Source of the DNA: CAYRZF01 sp964428805
GTDB taxonomy: Bacteria; Methylomirabilota; Methylomirabilia; Rokubacteriales; CSP1-6
Direction: 5' to 3'
Assembly (NCBI GenBank): GCA_964428805.1
Contig: CAYRZF010000063.1
Span: forward strand, 1-12,349
Length of the DNA: 12,349 nt
Under the pieces are notes generated by a model. That model was not told the DNA's origin and ran no database searches. It saw nothing but the letters and a program-made list of their open reading frames with translations. The translations under genes were made by a program, and so were the position numbers. Numbering within the stretch: position 1 is the stretch's first letter; each line of letters starts with the position of its first letter. Shown piece after piece: positions 7,256-12,349 of this stretch.

Positions 7256-8706
7256 TCGTCATCGCCCTCGTGCTGCTATCGTCCGCGGCCGAGGCCGAGC
7301 CGCTCAGGCGTCTGCCGGCCCTCGTTCACGCCCATTCCACTTTCTCCACCGGAGACCTCCCCCTGGATCGGCTGCTGGCGGACGCGCGCTCCCAGGGGCT
7401 GGAAGCGGTCTTCTTGAGCGAAAACTATCTCCTCCGTGTGGAGTACGGGCTCTGGCCGTTCCGCGCGGCCACGCGGGTGACGCGCGAGGAGCCCTCGGTG
7501 TTGTCCCGCGGCGTCGAGGCCTACCTGGCCGAGGTCGCGGAGGTGCGGAAGCGTTTCCCCGATGTGATGATTGTGCCGGGCGTGGAGGTCATCCCGCACT
7601 ACTACTGGACCGGAAGCCTTCTCAGGGGAGATCTCACCAACCACGACCTCCAGAAGAACATCCTCGTCTTCGGGATCACTGACCCCGAGGCGCTCAAGCG
7701 ATTGCCGAGCACCGGCAATCCGTACCTCCGCCGGTATAGCGCCCGGAGCCTCGTCGAGGCGCTCCCCGGACTGCTCGTGGTCCCTGGGCTCTGGCTCATC
7801 GTCGTCAGGCGGCGGCGGCTCCGCCGCCTGGGGAAATTCACGGTCGTGGAACATCAGCGTCGCTGGCTGGCAGGCGGGATTCTGTGCGTCCTCGGTGTCC
7901 TCGCCCTCGCCCGGGCGTTCCCGTTCACCGAAGATCCGTGGAGCCCGTATCGTCCGGATCCCGAGCTCGCGGCGCATCAGGCGCTGATCGATGACGTCGA
8001 GTCGCGCGGCGGCGTCAGCATGTGGTCCTTTCCGGAGGCCCGGGACTTTTCTGAGGTCAGCTTCCTCGGCCTGCGCGCCCGGGTGGAGACGGACCCCTAT
8101 CCGGATGACCTGGCCCGTACGTTCCGCTACACCGCGTTCGGGGCCGTCTACGAGGAGACCACGCGGCTTGTCACCCCCGGCGGCCTTTGGGACTTCGTCC
8201 TCGGCAAGCACCTCTCCGGGGAGCGGAGCCGGCCGCCGTGGGCGCTGGGCGAATCCGGCTTTCACGGCTATCTCGGAGACAAGCGGCTGGGCACGGTGCA
8301 AACGGTCTTCCTCGTCCGCGAAAAGACCGAGTCCGCGCTTCTCGAGAGCTTCCGTGCGGGGCGGATGTACGCTCTCAGCCGGAGTCCCGCATATGGGTTG
8401 ACGCTCGAGTCCTTCTCCGTTCGCCGGGGTGACACGGAGGCGGTCTCGGGCGAGACGCTCCGGGCTTCAGGAAACGACCCGCTCGAAGTCCGTGTCAAAG
8501 TGAGCGCCTCGGACGGAGGGGAGTATCCCATCAAGGCGCTCCTGGTGCGGAACGGTGCGGTGGTGCGGATGTGGGCGGGGAAGACCCCCCTGGACGTCGT
8601 CCACCGAGAGTCCTTCGCCGGAGCGCCGTCATACTACCGGCTGGAAGTGCGCGGGCCGGGCCCGCATCAGCTGCTCTCCAACCCCATCTTCGTCAGGCAG
8701 CGGTGA
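7237..8706 (+). CDS. Exported, membrane-anchored PHP-like (polymerase and histidinol phosphatase-type) protein with an inserted transmembrane hairpin
   Basis: 489 residues from GTG at 7237. The N-terminus (ARRSLIVIALVLLSSAAEAEP) looks like a signal peptide. PHP-type metal motifs follow: HAHSTFSTGD (His31, His33), PGVEVIPHYYW (Glu117, His121) and, late, ESGFHGYLG (His343), followed by LLESFRAGRMYAL, a helix usual after the last PHP motif. The third motif, normally xxAHPE, reads SMWSFPEA near residue 265, so its histidine seems lost. Between motifs two and three lie two hydrophobic segments (about 174-190 and 210-228) joined by an arginine-rich loop (RRRRLRRL), which by the positive-inside rule is cytoplasmic, placing the PHP-like parts outside. 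The last 90 or so residues look beta-rich. The PHP fold covers metal-dependent phosphoesterases; substrate here is unknown. Its place in the operon suggests action on the exported glycan or lipid carrier, an inference. Confidence 0.8.
   Translation: MARRSLIVIALVLLSSAAEAEPLRRLPALVHAHSTFSTGDLPLDRLLADARSQGLEAVFLSENYLLRVEYGLWPFRAATRVTREEPSVLSRGVEAYLAEVAEVRKRFPDVMIVPGVEVIPHYYWTGSLLRGDLTNHDLQKNILVFGITDPEALKRLPSTGNPYLRRYSARSLVEALPGLLVVPGLWLIVVRRRRLRRLGKFTVVEHQRRWLAGGILCVLGVLALARAFPFTEDPWSPYRPDPELAAHQALIDDVESRGGVSMWSFPEARDFSEVSFLGLRARVETDPYPDDLARTFRYTAFGAVYEETTRLVTPGGLWDFVLGKHLSGERSRPPWALGESGFHGYLGDKRLGTVQTVFLVREKTESALLESFRAGRMYALSRSPAYGLTLESFSVRRGDTEAVSGETLRASGNDPLEVRVKVSASDGGEYPIKALLVRNGAVVRMWAGKTPLDVVHRESFAGAPSYYRLEVRGPGPHQLLSNPIFVRQR
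7807..7829 (+). other. Perfect GC-rich inverted repeat inside the PHP-like gene
   Basis: AGGCGGCGG and CCGCCGCCT form a perfect 9-base stem around a 5-base loop. It lies exactly in the codons for the arginine-rich loop between the two transmembrane segments. It may simply follow from the run of CGG and CGC arginine codons. No T-tract follows, so it is not a standard terminator. Confidence 0.6.
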
Positions 8707-8712
8707 GGCCCG

Positions 8713-9426
8713 GTGAAGGTCGCCATCCATCAGCCGCAGTATCTGCCGTGGCTCGGACACTTCGCCAAGTTGGCCGCGGCAGACTGCTGGATTTTCCTCG
8801 ACACGGTCCAATACGAAAAAAACGGCTGGCAGAACCGGAACCGGATCAAAACGCCCCGGGGGGCTCAGTGGCTCACCGTGCCGGTGCAGGCACGGCTGGG
8901 GACCCTAATCCGCGAAGTGGTCATTGACCCCGTGCAGCCCTGGGGACGTAAGCATGCCGAAGCCCTCAGAGCCAACTACGCCCGGGCTCCCTACTTCGCA
9001 CGGTACTTCCCGGACCTGGACCGCTTGCTCAGGCGTCCCTGGCGCTTCCTCGCCGATCTCAACGTGGAAGTTACTCGCTTTCTCTCTGAGGCCCTGGGGC
9101 TATCGCGTCGGATGGTGAAAGCGTCCGACCTGGCGGCCGCGCCCGCGGATCCGACGGCCAGGCTCCTGGAACTCTGCCGGGCCGTCGGCGGCGATACCTA
9201 CCTGGCGGGGCAGGACGGGGCGCGGTACATGGCTCTCGACCAGTTCCGCGCGAGCGGCGTCGCGGTTTGGGCCCAGGAGTACGAGCACCCGACGTATGCC
9301 CAGCTCCACGGGGATTTTCTTCCATTTCTGTCAGTAGTTGACTTATTATTGAACCACGGTGAAGCCAGTCTCCCGATCCTCCGGAAGGGGGATCGGTGGA
9401 CTCCTCTGGTGACGATCGCCCCATGA
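8713..9426 (+). CDS. WbqC-family protein
   Basis: 237 residues from GTG at 8713, six bases after the previous stop. The N-terminus is the family signature: VAIHQPQYLPWLGHFAKL, then FLDTVQYEKNGWQNRNRIK and the strand WLTVPV. The C-terminus ends with VVDLLLNHGEAS, also typical. WbqC-like proteins occur in O-antigen and other glycan clusters; the founding gene was noted in an Escherichia coli/Shigella O-antigen locus making an N-acylated 4-amino-4,6-dideoxy sugar, and a part in adding a glycyl or similar group to an amino sugar has been proposed. Its biochemistry is not settled to my knowledge. Here it sits directly before a deacetylase and an aminotransferase, which fits amino-sugar modification. 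Near the 3' end codons turn AT-rich, with TTA TTA TTG at 9343-9351. Confidence 0.9.
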   Translation: MKVAIHQPQYLPWLGHFAKLAAADCWIFLDTVQYEKNGWQNRNRIKTPRGAQWLTVPVQARLGTLIREVVIDPVQPWGRKHAEALRANYARAPYFARYFPDLDRLLRRPWRFLADLNVEVTRFLSEALGLSRRMVKASDLAAAPADPTARLLELCRAVGGDTYLAGQDGARYMALDQFRASGVAVWAQEYEHPTYAQLHGDFLPFLSVVDLLLNHGEASLPILRKGDRWTPLVTIAP

Positions 9427-10037
9427 ACATTCTTGCCATCGGCGCGCATCCGGACGACATCGAGTTCGGGTGCGGCGGCACCCTGGCGGCCTACGCTGAG
9501 GCCGGGCAGGCCGTCTTCCTGTTCATCGCCACCCGGGGCGAGTACGGGGGCGATCCGGATGTAAGGCAGAAGGAGCAGGAAGAGTCCGCCCGGATCATCG
9601 GTGCCCAGGAGGTCTTCTGGGGGGGATACGCCGACACGGAGATCCCTCTCAACCGCGACCTGATCATCGCCCTCGAGAAGGTCATCAAGCAGGTTCGCCC
9701 CGAGATGATTTTCGTGAACTACTTCGACGACACCCACCAGGACCATCGCAACCTGGCCCAGGGGACGCTCTCCGCAACCCGCTACATTCCCAACTTCCTC
9801 TTCTTCGAAGTCCCCACCACCCAGAACTTCAGCCCCAACTGTTACGTGGACATCCAGCGCGTCCTGGGCAAGAAGCTGGGCTGCCTGGAGGCTCACCGCT
9901 CTCAGATCAGCAAGACCAACATCCAGGACCTCACCGTCCTCGAGTCGGCCATCTCCTGCGCGAATTTCCGCGGCATCCAGGGTCGGGTGAAATACGCCGA
10001 GGCCTTTCAGTCGGTTCGGTTCTTTCTCCCAATCTAG
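9423..10037 (+). CDS. PIG-L family zinc-dependent N-deacetylase (LmbE-like)
   Basis: 204 residues from ATG at 9423, overlapping the WbqC stop as ATGA. The family motif AHPDDIEFGCGGT (His9, Asp11, Asp12) is near the N-terminus, with the third zinc ligand in THQDHRN (His108). GEYGG and the late strand AEAFQSVRF are also typical. Family members remove N-acyl groups from GlcNAc-containing lipids, mycothiol precursors, antibiotics and nucleotide sugars. An in-frame GTG at 9396 has a purine-rich GGAAGGGGG five bases upstream and would add nine residues; I prefer 9423 because homologues begin next to the first strand and it gives the 4-base overlap seen at other junctions. Together with WbqC it may exchange one N-acyl group for another on a sugar, which is inference. 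Confidence 0.93.
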   Translation: MNILAIGAHPDDIEFGCGGTLAAYAEAGQAVFLFIATRGEYGGDPDVRQKEQEESARIIGAQEVFWGGYADTEIPLNRDLIIALEKVIKQVRPEMIFVNYFDDTHQDHRNLAQGTLSATRYIPNFLFFEVPTTQNFSPNCYVDIQRVLGKKLGCLEAHRSQISKTNIQDLTVLESAISCANFRGIQGRVKYAEAFQSVRFFLPI

Positions 10038-10041
10038 CGCC

Positions 10042-11094
10042 GTGCCGGTGATTGCCCATTCCCGGCCTACGCTCTCCGAGGCCGACGCCCAGAAGGTCGC
10101 CCGGGTGGTGCTCTCGGGCTGGATCGCGCAAGGTCGGGAGGTGGAGGCATTCGAGCGGGAGCTGGCGGCGTTCGTCGGTCAGCCGGGCGCAGTGGCAGTC
10201 AGCTCGGGAACAGCGGCCTTGCACCTGGCGCTCCTGGCGCTCGGCGTCGGGCCCGGCGCCGAGATCGTGATCCCCACCTACGTGTGCGACGCCCTTCACC
10301 ACGCGGTGAGCCACTCGGGCGCGACCGCGGTCCTGGCGGATGCGGCGCCCGGAACCCTGAGCCTCGATCCCGACGACGTCAAGCGCCGGTTGACGGGACG
10401 CACCAAGGCCATCATCCTGCCGCACGCGTTCGGTCTGGCGGCCGGCGTGGAGGCCTTCGTCGCGATGGGGGTGCCGGTGATCGAGGACTGCGCGCAAGCC
10501 ATCGGCTGCCTCGACGGCGGCCGCCCGGTCGGAAGCCGGGGCACCCTCGCCGTCTTCTCGTTCTACGCGACGAAGATGCTCACGACCGGCGAGGGCGGGA
10601 TGGTGACCGCGAGCGATCCGGCCCTCCTGGCGGGCGTCCGCGACCTTCGGGAATACGACGAGCGGCGTGACCTCGCTCCTCGTTTCAACTACAAGCTGAC
10701 GGATCTCCAGGCGGCGCTGGGGCGCTCTCAACTCGCTCGCCTCGGGGAGTTCATCGAGCGTCGGCGAGCGATCGCCGGGACCTATCGCCGGGCGCTGGCG
10801 GGGGCCGCGTGCCGGCTGCCGCCCGATGACGCCGGTGGCCGGCACGTGTACCACCGCTTCGTGATCGCCGCTGAGCGACCCCTGGACCCCATCATCGAGC
10901 GGCTCGAGGCCGGCGGCGTCCAGTGCCGCCGCCCCGTCTTCAGGCCGCTCCACCGCGCCCGCGGTCTCGGGGAATACCCGGCGGCCGAACGGCTATGGGA
11001 GCGGTTGTTATCCATTCCCTGTTACCCGTCGTTGACCGATGCCGACATCATGCGTGTCGCGGAGGCCGTCTCCGACTCACTGGAGGGCCGATGA
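10042..11094 (+). CDS. DegT/DnrJ/EryC1/StrS-family PLP-dependent sugar aminotransferase
   Basis: 350 residues from GTG at 10042, four bases after the deacetylase stop. Fold-type I aminotransferase motifs are in order: the phosphate-binding SSGTAALHLAL (Ser54 on), IPTYVCDALHHAV, EDCAQAIG with Asp149 and Gln152 contacting the cofactor, the Schiff-base Lys178 in FSFYATKMLTTGEGGM, and FNYKLTDLQAALG. These enzymes convert nucleotide-linked ketosugars to aminosugars with glutamate or glutamine as donor. The keto substrate would come from a 4,6-dehydratase or oxidase, none of which is in this window. The length is at the short end for the family, but all core blocks are present. The preceding ribosome site is weak, so translation may depend on coupling with the upstream gene. 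The exact sugar and carbon position aminated cannot be read from sequence. Confidence 0.94.
   Translation: MPVIAHSRPTLSEADAQKVARVVLSGWIAQGREVEAFERELAAFVGQPGAVAVSSGTAALHLALLALGVGPGAEIVIPTYVCDALHHAVSHSGATAVLADAAPGTLSLDPDDVKRRLTGRTKAIILPHAFGLAAGVEAFVAMGVPVIEDCAQAIGCLDGGRPVGSRGTLAVFSFYATKMLTTGEGGMVTASDPALLAGVRDLREYDERRDLAPRFNYKLTDLQAALGRSQLARLGEFIERRRAIAGTYRRALAGAACRLPPDDAGGRHVYHRFVIAAERPLDPIIERLEAGGVQCRRPVFRPLHRARGLGEYPAAERLWERLLSIPCYPSLTDADIMRVAEAVSDSLEGR
11082..11087 (+). promoter_or_regulatory. Ribosome binding site before the WecA-like gene
   Basis: GGAGGG three bases before ATG at 11091. With the ATGA overlap it fixes the start and rules out the longer open frame from 10923, whose extra part overlaps the aminotransferase and is arginine/proline-rich. 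Confidence 0.6.
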
Positions 11095-12257
11095 ACCGGG
11101 TGGACTCGACCCTCTCCTCCCAACGGGAGCTTTCCACGGCCTGGGGGCTCGGCTTTTACGTGAGCCTGGTTCTTCCGATCATCCTCTTGCTGCCGCCGGT
11201 GCGGAGGTGGGCCATCGAGGCGCGGCTCCTCTGGCCGTACCTCGGCACGCTGGCCTTCTCCCTCGCATTCGTCTTCGTTCCCCTTGTCCGCTCCTTCGCG
11301 CTCTGGCGCGGGGTCCTCGACCACCCCGATCCGCGGAAAGTGCACGCGGCTCCCACGCCGCTCCTCGGCGGCGCGGCTGTGTATGCCGCCTTCGCGCTCA
11401 CGGTGCTCCATAATTTCGACTTCTCCCGCGAGCTGAAGGGCGTCGCGGTGGGCGCCACCGTCGTGGTCATTGTCGGGATCCTGGATGACATGTTCGGCCT
11501 TCCCGCGTCGGTGAAGCTAGCCGGACAGGTCGTCGGAGCGCTGGCGGCCCTGAGTTACGGGGTGACCCTCGAGATTGTTCCCTCGACCTGGCCGGCGGTG
11601 ACCTGGCTGAACCTGCTCCTGACCGTGCTCTGGCTGATCACCGTTACCAACGCCATCCAGTTTCTCGACGGGATGGACGGCCTGGCCACCGGCCTCGGGG
11701 CCATCGCCAGCTTCTTCATCACCGTGACGGCGCTCCAGACCTCGCAGCCCTATCTGATGTTTCTCTCGGCGGCGCTCCTGGGCGCCTGCCTGGGCTTCCT
11801 GCCGTACAACTTTCGTCCCCGCGCCGCGGCCCAGGTGTTCCTCGGCGACGCGGGCGCGAGCTTTATCGGCTTCACCCTCGCGGGACTGGCGGTCATGGGG
11901 GAGTGGGCGCGAGACAACCCGCTCATTGCGCTCTGCACCCCGATCCTCATCCTGGGCGTCCCGCTCTTCGATCTCACCTTCGTCGCGGTGAACCGCGTCG
12001 TGGCGGGCAAGGTCCACTCGATCCACGAGTGGCTGGCCTACGTGGGGAGGGACCACATCCATCATCGTTTCGAGGCGCTCGGGCTCACCAAAACCGAGAG
12101 CGTGCTCCTGATCTTTTTCATTTCCTTCACCCTCGGGCTCTCGGCCATCCTCCTGAAGGACGCTACCCAGTACGAGGCGACCCTCCTTCTCCTTCAGGCT
12201 GTCTTCATCCTTTCCATCGTGGCCGTGCTGGAGTCCGTGGGGCGGCGGGGCGGGTAA
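11091..12257 (+). CDS. Polyprenyl-phosphate sugar-1-phosphate transferase (MraY/WecA family)
   Basis: 388 residues, strongly hydrophobic throughout, consistent with a polytopic inner-membrane enzyme of about ten helices. Signature motifs: KVHAAPTPLLGG; the aspartate pair Asp132-Asp133 in GILDDMFGLP, thought to bind magnesium; NAIQFLDGMDGLA (Asn187, Asp193, Asp196); QVFLGDAGASFIGF (Asp253); and the cytoplasmic HIHHR box (His322, His324, His325). Family enzymes move a sugar-1-phosphate (GlcNAc for WecA and TagO, others for WbpL) from a UDP-sugar to undecaprenyl phosphate, the committed first step of glycan assembly. MraY itself is less likely, given the sugar-glycan context and HIHHR motif. The ATG overlaps the aminotransferase stop as ATGA. 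It probably initiates the repeat unit that the upstream glycosyltransferases extend; the sugar is unknown. Confidence 0.94.
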   Translation: MNRVDSTLSSQRELSTAWGLGFYVSLVLPIILLLPPVRRWAIEARLLWPYLGTLAFSLAFVFVPLVRSFALWRGVLDHPDPRKVHAAPTPLLGGAAVYAAFALTVLHNFDFSRELKGVAVGATVVVIVGILDDMFGLPASVKLAGQVVGALAALSYGVTLEIVPSTWPAVTWLNLLLTVLWLITVTNAIQFLDGMDGLATGLGAIASFFITVTALQTSQPYLMFLSAALLGACLGFLPYNFRPRAAAQVFLGDAGASFIGFTLAGLAVMGEWARDNPLIALCTPILILGVPLFDLTFVAVNRVVAGKVHSIHEWLAYVGRDHIHHRFEALGLTKTESVLLIFFISFTLGLSAILLKDATQYEATLLLLQAVFILSIVAVLESVGRRGG

Positions 12258-12260
12258 GGG

Positions 12261-12349
12261 ATGATGGAATCCTTGGCGGAGATCATCGGACGGTTGCTGC
12301 CCAAATTCCTCCGCCTCGAGGGCCCGGTGGTGACCCTCCTGGCGCGGAT
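12261..12349 (+). CDS. Unidentified gene, 5' fragment running off the window
   Basis: An open frame starts at ATG 12261 (a second ATG follows at 12264) with AAGGG at 12256-12260 just before; three bases from that to the second ATG make 12264 a little better placed. The 29 readable residues (MMESLAEIIGRLLPKFLRL, then EGPVVTLLAR) look amphipathic but carry no recognisable motif. It is co-directional and separated from the WecA-like gene by only three bases, so it is likely the next gene of the operon. Too short to name. Confidence 0.5.
   Translation, partial: MMESLAEIIGRLLPKFLRLEGPVVTLLAR

Noticed and set aside
8651..8665. GCGGGC-CGG-GCCCGC inverted repeat as a possible terminator
   Set aside because: It has only 6-base arms and a 3-base loop, is inside coding sequence, and has no T-run after it. 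Such palindromes arise by chance at this GC content.
9338..9366. TTGACT as a possible -35 promoter box for the deacetylase
   Set aside because: The position 17 bases downstream reads GAAGCC, nothing like a -10 box, and the motif sits in codons for a conserved WbqC segment.
9396..9422. GTG at 9396 as the deacetylase start
   Set aside because: It has a good purine-rich site upstream, but homologues begin just before the AHPDD strand, and ATG at 9423 gives the ATGA coupling seen at other junctions. It remains possible.
10923..11090. Upstream extension of the WecA-like reading frame
   Set aside because: It overlaps the aminotransferase, lacks membrane-protein character and is Arg/Pro-rich. GGAGGG and ATGA at 11091 are a better start.
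1..12349. tRNA or rRNA genes, insertion sequences, CRISPR arrays, attachment sites
   Set aside because: None seen on either strand by eye. The window is almost fully coding, with no spacer long enough to hold them.

Overview
The window is a GC-rich stretch of bacterial DNA packed with genes on the plus strand only. Neighbouring genes either overlap by a few bases or are separated by at most about six, and start codons include GTG and TTG. I see no gap of any size, no RNA gene, no mobile element and no repeat array. Every recognisable product belongs to surface polysaccharide (O-antigen, capsule or exopolysaccharide) synthesis, so this is the interior of one long glycan operon cut at both ends. 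The high GC, the polyprenyl-phosphate sugar-1-phosphate transferase and an apparent signal-peptide/periplasmic protein fit a Gram-negative or diderm-type environmental bacterium (for example a Rokubacteria/Methylomirabilota-like or deltaproteobacterial lineage). That placement is an impression from composition and gene content only.

Layout. Bases 3-1148: C-terminal part of an asparagine-synthetase-like amidotransferase. 1145-2095: family 2 glycosyltransferase. 2098-2976: zinc-ribbon SAM methyltransferase. 2981-4882: a second, complete asparagine-synthetase-like amidotransferase. 4875-6089 and 6086-7255: two family 4 (GT-B) glycosyltransferases. 7237-8706: an exported, membrane-anchored PHP-like protein with an unusual inserted transmembrane hairpin. 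8713-9426: WbqC-family protein. 9423-10037: PIG-L-type N-deacetylase. 10042-11094: DegT/DnrJ/EryC1/StrS sugar aminotransferase. 11091-12257: WecA/MraY-like polyprenyl-phosphate sugar-1-phosphate transferase. 12261-12349: first codons of an unidentified gene.

A working picture, partly inferred: the WecA-like enzyme loads the first sugar phosphate onto undecaprenyl phosphate at the inner membrane, and the three glycosyltransferases extend the repeat unit. The aminotransferase, PIG-L deacetylase, WbqC protein, methyltransferase and two glutamine-dependent amidotransferases decorate sugars with amino, possibly N-acyl, methyl and carboxamide groups. The PHP-like protein would act outside the cytoplasm. 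Flippase, polymerase, export genes and the nucleotide-sugar dehydratase that would feed the aminotransferase are not in the window and presumably lie on either side.

The most unusual items are the PHP-like protein, whose third metal motif appears to lack its histidine and whose domain is split by two membrane segments, and the WbqC/PIG-L/aminotransferase trio, which looks like a sugar N-modification module of unsettled chemistry.
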